Assembly (NCBI GenBank): GCA_020848615.1 | Contig: JADLHW010000045.1 | Span: forward strand, 1-64,000 | Direction of reading: 5' to 3' | Source of the DNA: Thermoleophilia bacterium | GTDB lineage: Bacteria > Actinomycetota > Thermoleophilia > Miltoncostaeales > Miltoncostaeaceae | Length of the DNA stretch: 64,000 nucleotides | Shown: one piece after another, positions 41,437 through 48,973 of the stretch | Position numbering within the stretch: the stretch's first letter is position 1 | Layout of the letters: each line of letters begins with the position of its first letter | Made by a program: the position numbers and the translations under genes | Notes under the pieces: generated by a model | Told to the model about the DNA's origin: nothing | Database searches by the model: none | Seen by the model: only the letters and a program-made list of their open reading frames with translations

Positions 41437-42130
41437 CGCGTCGCGCCGGCGGCTCGTCGGCCTCGGCACCGTCACGGCGCTGCTCACCGGGCTGGCGGTG
41501 ATCGGCCTGTTCCTCGTGGCCCCCGAGGACGCCGACCAGGGCGTCATCCAGCGCATCTTCTACTTCCACGTGCCCATCGCCCTGGTGTCGCTGGTGGCGT
41601 TCGGCGTGGCGTGCGTCGCGGGGATCCTGTACCTGCGCGGCGGCAGGGAGCACTGGGACGAGGTGGGCGTGGTGTCGGTGGGGCTCGGGATGCTGTTCAG
41701 CGTCCTCACGGTGATCACGGGGTCCATCTGGGCGAAGGCGTCGTGGGGCACCTGGTGGGTGTGGGACGACCCGCGCCTGGTGACCTACCTGGTCGTGATC
41801 CTGCTGTACGCCGCGTACTTCGTGCTGCGCTCCTCCGCGGAGGACAACCGTCGCGCCCGGTACTCCGCGGTGTACGGGATCTTCGCCTTCGCCGGCGTCC
41901 CGCTGTCGTTCTACTCGGTGCGGGTCGCCCAGTCGTTCGTGCACCCCGTGGTGTTCACCCGGGGCGGCGCGGACATGCCCGGGAGCATGCTCATCTGGTT
42001 CGTCATCAGCCTCGTCGCGATGTTCGGCGTGTTCGCCACCCTCCTGCAGCTCGAGCTCCTGCAGCGCCGCGCGGACCGCGCGATGCGCGACCTCAAGACG
42101 CGCCTCGAGGCGCTGATGGCGGGCGCATGA
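41399..42130 (+). CDS. ccmC: Cytochrome c biogenesis protein CcmC
   Basis: Up to 243 residues, six spans, with the haem-handling WGTWWVWDDPR signature and flanking histidines (YFHVPIA and SFVHPVVF). The listed TTG at 41399 lies well inside ccmB. An in-frame ATT at 41432, overlapping the ccmB TGA (ATTGA), would start the protein just before the first span and fits the coupling seen in this operon. No ATG or GTG is available at the expected place. Confidence 0.9.
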   Translation: MPSPPSTTSSTIDASRRRLVGLGTVTALLTGLAVIGLFLVAPEDADQGVIQRIFYFHVPIALVSLVAFGVACVAGILYLRGGREHWDEVGVVSVGLGMLFSVLTVITGSIWAKASWGTWWVWDDPRLVTYLVVILLYAAYFVLRSSAEDNRRARYSAVYGIFAFAGVPLSFYSVRVAQSFVHPVVFTRGGADMPGSMLIWFVISLVAMFGVFATLLQLELLQRRADRAMRDLKTRLEALMAGA

Positions 42131-42324
42131 GCGGGGGCGACCAGTACGTGGTGGCCGCGTACGCGGTGATCTGGGTGGTCCTCCTGCTCTACGTCGTGGT
42201 GAACGGCATGAAGACCGCGAGGCTCGCCCGGGAGGCCGAGCTGCTGTCCCGCCTGGTCGCGGAGCGCGAGGGCGATGCCGGCGCGGCACCGGCCGCGGCG
42301 CCCGCGGAGCACGGCGGGGAATGA
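42127..42324 (+). CDS. ccmD: Small CcmD-like membrane protein
   Basis: 65 residues: one membrane span (about 8-26) followed by a charged helix and an Ala-rich tail. Size, topology and position after ccmC match CcmD, which tethers CcmC, CcmAB and CcmE. ATG overlaps the ccmC stop by 4 nt. CcmE, F, G and H are not in the window. Confidence 0.75.
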   Translation: MSGGDQYVVAAYAVIWVVLLLYVVVNGMKTARLAREAELLSRLVAEREGDAGAAPAAAPAEHGGE

Positions 42325-42427
42325 CCTTCGTCCACCCGCCGGGGCATTCCGCCCCTGGTGGGGACGGCGCCCCCGCCACTACCCTGCACCTGCCGGCATT
42401 CGCCGGGGCGGTCCGCGGGGTGCGCGG

Positions 42428-43069
42428 TTGAGCAGGCTCTACCCCATGTACGTGGACGTCGGGGAGCGCACGTGCTGTGTCGTCGGCGGTGGACCGATCG
42501 CCGAGGGCAGAGCCCGGACGCTCGCCGAGCACGGCGCACGGGTGCGCCTGGTCGCCCCGGTCCTCACGCCGGGCCTCCAGACCATGCTCGCTCAGAACGC
42601 GATCCACGAATACCGACAGCGCAGGTATGAGGCGCATGACGTCACCGGGTGCACACTGGTGATCGCCGCGACGGACGACCCCGCGGTGAACCTCGCGGTC
42701 CGCGACGACGCCCGGGCGGCCGGCGCCCTGTGCAACGTCGCCGACGACCCGTCCGCCTGCGACTTCATGGTGCCCGCCCTCGTGCGGCGAGGGGACCTGT
42801 CGTTCGCCGTCACCACCGGCGGCGCGGCCCCCGCGGTGACCGCCGGCGTGCGCCGCCGCCTGGAGGACGTGTTCGGACCGGAATGGGGCGATCTGCTGGA
42901 GCTGCTGTCAGAGTTCCGTCCTGCGATGAAGCGCCGGTATCCCGACACCGCCGCCCGTTCCGCCGCCGTCCGCGGCCTGCTGGACGGTGACGTCCTGCGG
43001 CTCCTCGCCGAGGGACGGCGCGACGCGGCCCGGGCGGCGGTCGCCGCGGCCGCCGGGGAGGGTTCCTGA
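42428..43069 (+). CDS. Precorrin-2 dehydrogenase (Met8/CysG N-domain type)
   Basis: 213 residues. It starts LYPMYVDVGERTCCVVGGGPIAEGRARTL, the NAD-binding fold of bacterial siroheme synthase N-domains, followed by ACDFMVPALVRRGDLSFAVTTGG. It oxidises precorrin-2 to sirohydrochlorin with NAD; single-domain forms usually lack strong chelatase activity. TTG at 42428 gives the usual N-terminus; ATG 42446 would cut six residues. It works with the CobA domain encoded four genes later counting itself. Its stop overlaps the hemA ATG. Confidence 0.88.
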   Translation: MSRLYPMYVDVGERTCCVVGGGPIAEGRARTLAEHGARVRLVAPVLTPGLQTMLAQNAIHEYRQRRYEAHDVTGCTLVIAATDDPAVNLAVRDDARAAGALCNVADDPSACDFMVPALVRRGDLSFAVTTGGAAPAVTAGVRRRLEDVFGPEWGDLLELLSEFRPAMKRRYPDTAARSAAVRGLLDGDVLRLLAEGRRDAARAAVAAAAGEGS

Positions 43070-44361
43070 TGCACGTCGTCGTCGTCGGCCTGTCGCACAA
43101 GACCGCGCCGGTCGAGATGCGCGAGAAGGCCGCGCTGTCCGACCGCGCCACGCGCGCCCTGGTGCGGGGCCTCATCGAGCACGGGGAGATCGTGGAGGCG
43201 GTGGCGCTGTCCACCTGCAACCGCACCGAGCTCTACGCGGCCACCAAGGACCCCGTGATCGCGGAGCGGCTGCTCGTGGAGGCGCTTGTGGAGCGCACCA
43301 GCATCAGCCGCAGCGAGCTGGACTGCGCCCGCTACCAGGAGCGCGACGACCGGGCGGCCACCCAGCTGTTCCGCGTGGCGTCGAGCCTGGACTCCATGGT
43401 GCTGGGCGAGAGCGAGATCCAGGGCCAGGTCCTCGCCGCCTGGGAGCTGGCCATGGAGGAGGGCGCCTCCGGCCCCGTCATGAACCAGCTGTTCCGGCAG
43501 GCCATCGAGGTGGGCAAGCGCGTGCGCACCGACACGCGCATCAGCCGCGGCCCGTCGTCGGTGCCGGCCGTCGCGGTGGGGATCGCCACGCGGGCGTTCA
43601 CCGACCTGCCGCAGCGGCGCGTGCTGGTGATCGGCGCCGGCCAGATGGCCGAGGCCGTGCTCACGAGCCTGGTCGACCACGGGGTGGGCGAGGTGCGGGT
43701 CGTGAACCGCACGGTCAGCACCGCCCGGATGCTGGCGTCCGGCTTCGGCGGCGAGGGATTCGGCTTCGACCGGCTCGCCGACGAGCTGCGGCTCGCGGAC
43801 ATCGTCATCAGCTCCACCGACGCGCCGCACACCATCCTCGACCGCGCCGTGCTCGAGGGGGCGCTGGGCGACCAGGACGGCCGCCGCGTGATGATCGTGG
43901 ACATCTCGGTGCCGCGGGACGTGGACGCCGACGTCGCGCGCATCCCCGGCGTCGAGCTGCACGACATCGACGACCTGGAGCGCGTGGTGGAGGCCAACCT
44001 CAACGGCCGCCGCCAGGAGGCGCTCATGGGCGAGCACCTGGTGGTGGAGGCCGTCGCCGGCTTCTGCGACTGGCGCGCCGGGCTCGCCGCCGCGCCCGCC
44101 ATCCGCGACCTGCGCGACTGGGCCGAGCGGGTCCGGGCCGACGAGGTGCAGCGCCTGTCGGGCAGCTGGGACTCCATGTCGGACGCCGACCGGGAGCGCG
44201 TGGAGGCCCTCACCCGGGCGCTCGTGAACAAGCTCCTGCACGAGCCCACGGTGCGCGCCCGCGCCGCCCTGGGCCAGGCGGACGGCATCCGGCACATCGA
44301 GAGCCTGCGCCACCTGTTCGGCCTCGAGGCCCCGGCCGAGTCCGGCCACGCCGCCAACTAG
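43069..44361 (+). CDS. hemA: Glutamyl-tRNA reductase
   Basis: 430 residues. Begins VVGLSHKTAPVEMREK; the catalytic Cys is in LSTCNRTELY; the substrate and NADPH domains (SLDSMVLGESEIQGQV, VLVIGAGQMAE) and the C-terminal dimerisation helices are all present. It reduces glutamyl-tRNA to glutamate-1-semialdehyde, the first committed step of C5 tetrapyrrole synthesis. TGATG junction with the upstream gene. Confidence 0.95.
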   Translation: MHVVVVGLSHKTAPVEMREKAALSDRATRALVRGLIEHGEIVEAVALSTCNRTELYAATKDPVIAERLLVEALVERTSISRSELDCARYQERDDRAATQLFRVASSLDSMVLGESEIQGQVLAAWELAMEEGASGPVMNQLFRQAIEVGKRVRTDTRISRGPSSVPAVAVGIATRAFTDLPQRRVLVIGAGQMAEAVLTSLVDHGVGEVRVVNRTVSTARMLASGFGGEGFGFDRLADELRLADIVISSTDAPHTILDRAVLEGALGDQDGRRVMIVDISVPRDVDADVARIPGVELHDIDDLERVVEANLNGRRQEALMGEHLVVEAVAGFCDWRAGLAAAPAIRDLRDWAERVRADEVQRLSGSWDSMSDADRERVEALTRALVNKLLHEPTVRARAALGQADGIRHIESLRHLFGLEAPAESGHAAN

Positions 44362-44371
44362 GACCGGTCCC

Positions 44372-45253
44372 GTCCGCCTCGTCCTCGCCACCCGGCGTTC
44401 GCCCCTGGCACTGGCCCAGAGCCGCATGGTCGCGGCGGCGCTCGCGGAGCACGGGCACGAGGCCGAACTGCTGGAGCTCGTCACCACCGGCGACCGCTGG
44501 AGCGCGGAGGGCCGCGCCGCCGCCGCGGACCGCGGGATGTTCGTGAAGGAGCTGGAGGAGGCCCTGCTGGACGGGCGGGCGCATCTTGCCGTGCACTCCG
44601 CGAAGGACCTCCCCACCGAGCTGCCGCCCGGCCTGGCGGTGCTCGCCGTGCCTCCGCGGGAGGACCCGCGGGACGTCCTCGTGGGGGCCCCGTCGCTGGC
44701 GGCCCTGCCGTCAGGCGCCCGGGTGGGCACCGGCAGCCCCCGCCGCTCCGCCCAGCTGCTCCTCGCCCGGCCGGACCTCGAGGTGGTACCGGTCCGCGGG
44801 AACGTGGACACCCGCCTGGGCAAGCTGGACCGTGGTGAGGTGGATGCGCTGGTGCTGGCCGCCGCCGGCCTGGCGCGCCTGGGCATCGCGCGCCCCGACG
44901 CCGTGCCGCTCGACCCGGCGGTCTCGACCCCCGCCCCGGGGCAGGGCCTGCTGGCCGTGGAGGGCAGGACGGACGACGCGGAGACCGCCGCCGCGGTGGC
45001 GGTGCTCGACGACGCCGGCGCGGCGGAGGCGCTGCGCGCCGAGCGGGCGCTGCTCGCCGCCCTCGGCGGCGGGTGCATGACGCCCGCCGGCGCGCTGTGC
45101 GACCCCGCCGACGGCGGCCTGCGCCTGCGCATGGTGGCCTTCCGGGCCGACGACGCGGCGGGCGCCGCCGGCAGGCGCGTCACGGTGGCGGGACCCGGCG
45201 GCGACCCCCTGTCCCGGGCGGCGCGCGCCGCCGCGGAGCTGGGCGCCGGGTGA
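44372..45253 (+). CDS. hemC: Porphobilinogen deaminase, start codon unclear
   Basis: Up to 294 codons. It polymerises four porphobilinogens to hydroxymethylbilane; the dipyrromethane cofactor Cys is in GGGCMTPAGA. The conserved N-terminus LATRRSPLALAQSR is encoded from 44378, but the first ATG in frame is at 44426, after it; no ATG, GTG or TTG occurs in frame back into hemA. AGGA at 44360-44363 stands 8 nt before a GTC codon at 44372, used here as the nominal boundary. Either a non-standard start or a base error is likely. Internal sites SAKDLPTELPPGL and GTGSPRRSAQL are normal. Confidence 0.9.
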   Translation, partial: VRLVLATRRSPLALAQSRMVAAALAEHGHEAELLELVTTGDRWSAEGRAAAADRGMFVKELEEALLDGRAHLAVHSAKDLPTELPPGLAVLAVPPREDPRDVLVGAPSLAALPSGARVGTGSPRRSAQLLLARPDLEVVPVRGNVDTRLGKLDRGEVDALVLAAAGLARLGIARPDAVPLDPAVSTPAPGQGLLAVEGRTDDAETAAAVAVLDDAGAAEALRAERALLAALGGGCMTPAGALCDPADGGLRLRMVAFRADDAAGAAGRRVTVAGPGGDPLSRAARAAAELGAG

Positions 45254-46770
45254 GCACGCCGGTGGGCCACGTCGCGCTGGTGGGCGCGGGTCCCGGCGAC
45301 CCGGGCCTGCTCACCGTGCGGGGCCGGGAGCTGCTGGGCTCCGCGGAGGCCGTGGTGCTCGACCGCCTCGGCACGGCCCAGCTCATCCCGTTCATCAACC
45401 CGTCGGCGCGGCTGGTGGACGCCGGGAAGGCCCCGGGCCGTCAGGCGCTCACCCAGGACCAGACGAACCGCACGCTCGTGGACCTCGCCCGAGAGGGACT
45501 GCGCGTGGTGCGGCTGAAGGGCGGCGACCCGTTCGTGTTCGGCCGCGGCGGGGAGGAGGCCATCGCGCTGCGCGACGCCGGCATCCCCTACGAGGTCGTG
45601 CCCGGCATCACCAGCTCCATCGCCGCCCCCGCGTACGCCGGGATCCCCGTGACCCACCGCGCGGTCGCCACCAGCTTCACGGTGGTGACCGGCCACGAGG
45701 ACCCCACCAAGGACGGCGACCAGACCGACTGGGAGGTCCTCGCCCGGGTCCCCGGCACGCTGGTGGTGCTCATGGGCATGGGGCGCCTGCAGGGCATCGC
45801 CGACCGGCTCATCGCCGGCGGGCGGCCCGCGGACCAGCCGGCGGCCGCCGTGCAGTGGGGCACCACCCCGCGCCAGCGGCAGGTGGTGGCGACCCTCGCG
45901 ACCCTCCCCGCCGCCGTCGCGGAGGCGGGCCTGGGGAACCCCGCGGTGGTGGTGATCGGGGATGTCGCCGGCCTGTCGGGCAGCGTCGGGTGGCTGGGAG
46001 ACCGGCCCCTGGCCGGCCGGCGCGTGGTCGTCACCCGTGCCCGGGCTCAGGCCAGCGGCCTCAGCGCGAGCCTCGCCCGGCTGGGCGCCGAGGTGGTGGA
46101 GCTGCCGGTCATCCGCGTCGCCCCCATCGCGTCGTCGCCGGACATCGACGCGATGGCCGCGCGGATCGGGGAGTACCGCATGGTGGTCCTCACCAGCGTC
46201 AACGGCGTGGAGCAGCTCTTCGCGCGCCTGCGCGACCACGGGCGGGACGCCCGCTCCATCTCCCCGGACGCCCTCGCGGTGGCCATCGGCCCGGCGACCG
46301 CCGAGGCCCTGGACGCCCACGGGGTGGTGCCCGGGCTCGTGCCGGAGCGCTTCGTCGCCGAGGGCATCCTCGAGGCCCTCGGCGGCCGCGACCTCACCGG
46401 CGTGACGGTGCTGGTCGCCCGGGCGAGGGGGTCGCGCCCCGAGCTGGTGGACGGGTTGCGCGCCCTGGGTGCCGACGTCCACGAGGTGCACCTGTACGAG
46501 ACCCTCGCCGAGGCCCCGCCGGAGCAGGAGCTGGAGCGGGCCCGCGACGCCGACTACCTCACCTTCACCGCGTCGTCCACGGTGCGGCGGTTCGTGGACC
46601 TGCTGGGTCCCGGCGGCGCCGCGACCCGCGGGCGCGGCCGGGTGGTGTCCATCGGGCCGGTCACCAGCGCCACCGCCCGCGAGCTGGGCATGGACGTGCA
46701 GGTGGAGGCCGCCGAGCACACGATCCCCGGGCTGCTGGACGCGCTGCTGGCGGACGCGGCCGGAGGCTGA
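45250..46770 (+). CDS. cobA-hemD: Fused uroporphyrinogen-III C-methyltransferase and synthase
   Basis: 506 residues. Residues 1-245 are a SUMT: VALVGAGPGDPGLLT, VRLKGGDPFVFGRGGEE, VPGITSSIAAPAYAGIPVTHR. Residues 255-506 are a HemD domain: VVVTRARAQASGLSASL, VVLTSVNGVEQLF, LTFTASSTVRRF. The protein would cyclise hydroxymethylbilane to uroporphyrinogen III and methylate it twice with SAM to precorrin-2. This fusion is known from other Gram-positive bacteria. GTG start overlaps the hemC stop. Confidence 0.94.
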   Translation: MSTPVGHVALVGAGPGDPGLLTVRGRELLGSAEAVVLDRLGTAQLIPFINPSARLVDAGKAPGRQALTQDQTNRTLVDLAREGLRVVRLKGGDPFVFGRGGEEAIALRDAGIPYEVVPGITSSIAAPAYAGIPVTHRAVATSFTVVTGHEDPTKDGDQTDWEVLARVPGTLVVLMGMGRLQGIADRLIAGGRPADQPAAAVQWGTTPRQRQVVATLATLPAAVAEAGLGNPAVVVIGDVAGLSGSVGWLGDRPLAGRRVVVTRARAQASGLSASLARLGAEVVELPVIRVAPIASSPDIDAMAARIGEYRMVVLTSVNGVEQLFARLRDHGRDARSISPDALAVAIGPATAEALDAHGVVPGLVPERFVAEGILEALGGRDLTGVTVLVARARGSRPELVDGLRALGADVHEVHLYETLAEAPPEQELERARDADYLTFTASSTVRRFVDLLGPGGAATRGRGRVVSIGPVTSATARELGMDVQVEAAEHTIPGLLDALLADAAGG

Positions 46771-46776
46771 CCGCCG

Positions 46777-47628
46777 GTGCGCCCCGCGGTCACGTTCCTC
46801 ACCGACTACGGGCCGCACTCCGAGCACGCCGGGGCCCTGCACGCGGTGATCGTGGCGCGCTGCCCGGGCGTGGAGCGCGTGGACCTCGCCCACGACGTGC
46901 CGCCGGGGGACGTGCGGTGGGGCGCCATCCTCCTGGCGCGCCTGGCGCCGCTGCTGCCCGACGCCGTGCACCTGGCGGTCGTCGACCCGGGGGTGGGGAC
47001 GTCCCGGCGCGGCGCCGCGGTGCGCCTGGCCGCCGGCGGGGCGCTGGTGGGTCCCGACAACGGCCTGCTGGGCGCCGCCGCCGACCGGCTGGGCGCCACC
47101 GGGGCCGTGTGCCTCGACCCGGCCCGGCTGGGCGCCGCCGGCGCCCCCGCCACGTTCCACGGGAGGGACCTGTTCGCGCCCGCCGCGGCCCGGCTGGTGC
47201 TGGGCGAACCCGTCGACGCGCTCGGCGACCGCATCCCCGTCGCCGACCTCCTGCGCCCGGACCTGCCGGAACCCGAGGTGGCCCCCGGCGGGATCATCAC
47301 CGAGACCGCCGGCCTGGACCGGTTCGGCAACGTCGCGCTGCTGGCCCGCCCGGAGCACCTGGACCTCGCCCGCATCGCCCGCGGGGACCGGGTCGCGGTG
47401 ATCTGCGGCGGACGGGAGCTTCCGGCGGTGGCGGGCCGCACGTTCGGGGACGTCCCGGTGGGCACCGCGGTGCTGCACGCCGACAGCCACGGGTTCCTGG
47501 CCGTCGCCGTGAACCTGGGGGACGCCGCGGCGGCGCTCGGGGTCACCAGGTCGGGTGCGCGGATCGCGATCACCCGCGTGCGCGGACCCGCCGGGCGGCT
47601 GCCCGGCGGGTCCGGCGCGGGGTCCTAG
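46777..47628 (+). CDS. SAM hydrolase (DUF62 family)
   Basis: 283 residues, GTG start 6 nt after cobA-hemD. N-domain TFLTDYGPHSEHAGALHAV, HDVPPGDVRWGA, VVDPGVGTSRR; C-domain ETAGLDRFGNVAL. It belongs to the adenosine-forming S-adenosylmethionine hydrolases, which use a D-R-H water-activating triad (FHGRDLFAP carries the His/Arg/Asp). The insertion loop typical of fluorinase and chlorinase is absent, so halogenation is not expected. Link with the SAM-using neighbour is suggestive only. Confidence 0.88.
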   Translation: MRPAVTFLTDYGPHSEHAGALHAVIVARCPGVERVDLAHDVPPGDVRWGAILLARLAPLLPDAVHLAVVDPGVGTSRRGAAVRLAAGGALVGPDNGLLGAAADRLGATGAVCLDPARLGAAGAPATFHGRDLFAPAAARLVLGEPVDALGDRIPVADLLRPDLPEPEVAPGGIITETAGLDRFGNVALLARPEHLDLARIARGDRVAVICGGRELPAVAGRTFGDVPVGTAVLHADSHGFLAVAVNLGDAAAALGVTRSGARIAITRVRGPAGRLPGGSGAGS

Positions 47629-47630
47629 GA

Positions 47631-47644
47631 GGCGGTCAGCCGCC
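47631..47644. terminator. Hairpin over the stop codon of the TRAP receptor gene
   Basis: GGCGG (47631-47635) pairs with CCGCC (47640-47644) around TCAG, which contains the complement of the TGA stop of the minus-strand gene, in a 7-bp convergent gap. Confidence 0.45.
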
Positions 47645-48772
47645 CAGGGCGCACTTGGCGTCCGGCGAGGACTTCTTCGTCGGGAGCGCCGCGGGGGCGG
47701 CCGGCGGAGCGGCCGAGGCCTTCAGGTCCTGGATCTGCTTGATGAAGTCCGCGGTGGTGGCGTCGGCCTTGGAGAGGGCGTTCACCGCCACATCGGCGGC
47801 CTTCGCGAGCGCGGCCCTGTCCGCGTCCGTCGCGGTGACGAACTCGATGCCGCAGTCCACGAGCGACTGGGGCAGCTCGGAGGGCGCCGAGACGATCTCC
47901 AGGGACTTCGCCGGCACCTTCGCGGCGGCGTCCGTGAGGATCTTCTGGTCGTCGGCCGACAGGGCGTCGAACGTGTTCTTGTTGATCGTGAGCGCGGTCG
48001 GGAACGGCCAGAAGTTCACGTTGCCCGTCACGTACTTCGCGACCTCGTAGTACTTGTTCGTCGCGATGAGCCCGAGGTTGGCCTCCATGCCGTCCACGGT
48101 GCCGTTCTTCATGGCCTGGTAGACCTCGGGGAGCGGCAGCGGGTCGGCCTCGGCGCCCAGGGCCTGCAGGCCCTCCGCGAGCACCTTCGAGCCGGGGGCG
48201 CGGATCTTCGCGCCCTTGAAGCTGGCGGGGTTGGTGAACTTCTTCTTCGCGCCGAGGGGCTTGCGGAGCCCGCCCTCGTGCACGCTCAGCACGACGATGT
48301 CCCCGGCCTTCGTGGAGGCGTCGTCCGCCATCGCGGTGCCGATGTCACCGTCGAGGATCTGGCCCTCGAGGCCGTAGTTGCTCACCAGGAACGGTGCCTG
48401 CAGCGCCTGGAAGCTGTTGATGCCGGCCGAGTCCCAGATGGCGGTCGAGATGGTGCCCATCTCGACGGACCCCGCCCGGACGTCCGAGAGCAGCTGGGGC
48501 TCCGGGTTCGGGTAGCTCGGGAGGCCGGTGATCTTGATGCGGCCGTTGGACGCGGTGTTCACCTCGTCGATGAAGTAGTCCACGGCCAGGCCGTACGGGT
48601 GCTGCTGCGTGGTGACGTAGGCGAGCGTGAGCTCAACCTCGGCCCCCTCGCCGCCACCGGTGTTGGTGTCGCCGCCGCTGTCGCTGTCGCTGCCGCAGCC
48701 GGCGACCCCCAGTGCGAGCGTGCAGCCGGATGCCACGGCCGCCGCACGCCACGCCCAGGAGCGTCGTCTCAC
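47636..48772 (-). CDS. TRAP transporter solute-binding protein (DctP type), lipoprotein
   Basis: 378 residues. Lipoprotein signal with lipobox LGVAGC, a Ser/Gly/Asp linker, then the DctP fold: ELTLAYVTTQQHPYGLAVDYF, RIKITGLPSYPN, KIRAPGSKVLAEGLQALGAEADPLP, then EVYQAMKNGTVDGMEAN. Family members bind organic acids. The membrane subunits DctQ and DctM are not beside it, so it is an orphan receptor here. GTG start with an AAGGGGG site upstream and a leader, unlike its leaderless neighbours. Confidence 0.9.
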   Translation of the reverse strand: MRRRSWAWRAAAVASGCTLALGVAGCGSDSDSGGDTNTGGGEGAEVELTLAYVTTQQHPYGLAVDYFIDEVNTASNGRIKITGLPSYPNPEPQLLSDVRAGSVEMGTISTAIWDSAGINSFQALQAPFLVSNYGLEGQILDGDIGTAMADDASTKAGDIVVLSVHEGGLRKPLGAKKKFTNPASFKGAKIRAPGSKVLAEGLQALGAEADPLPLPEVYQAMKNGTVDGMEANLGLIATNKYYEVAKYVTGNVNFWPFPTALTINKNTFDALSADDQKILTDAAAKVPAKSLEIVSAPSELPQSLVDCGIEFVTATDADRAALAKAADVAVNALSKADATTADFIKQIQDLKASAAPPAAPAALPTKKSSPDAKCALGG

Positions 48773-48905
48773 GTCCTGTCCCCCTTGTCTGAACGGAAAC
48801 ACTGATCCGACGGGCGTGGAGCCCGCACGGGGCAGCGTATGACGGGCACCGGACGGACGCATAGGGGGGATTCCCAGGTTTCGTCCCGCATGGTGAGCCC
48901 CCGGC

Positions 48906-48927
48906 GGGGGATGCCGCGGCATCCCCC
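48906..48927. promoter_or_regulatory. Perfect 22-bp palindrome, candidate operator
   Basis: Eleven bases starting GGGGGATGCCG are followed at once by their exact reverse complement. It lies in the divergent region between the TRAP receptor gene and the LuxR-type regulator, 47 bp before the regulator start. Confidence 0.5.
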
Positions 48928-48973
48928 TGGGGTGGGTGGCGATCCCGGGTCGTTGCGCGCATGATGGCCGGCG

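Noticed and set aside
42592-47490. A 1632-codon open frame on the minus strand across the hem genes
   Set aside because: It lies opposite well-supported hemA, hemC and cobA-hemD, has no recognisable domain, and is rich in His/Arg/Gly/Pro as expected of antisense frames in very GC-rich DNA.
46777-47628. Fluorinase or chlorinase activity for the DUF62 protein
   Set aside because: The family resemblance is real, but the insertion loop that marks the halogenases is absent; SAM hydrolase is the better call.
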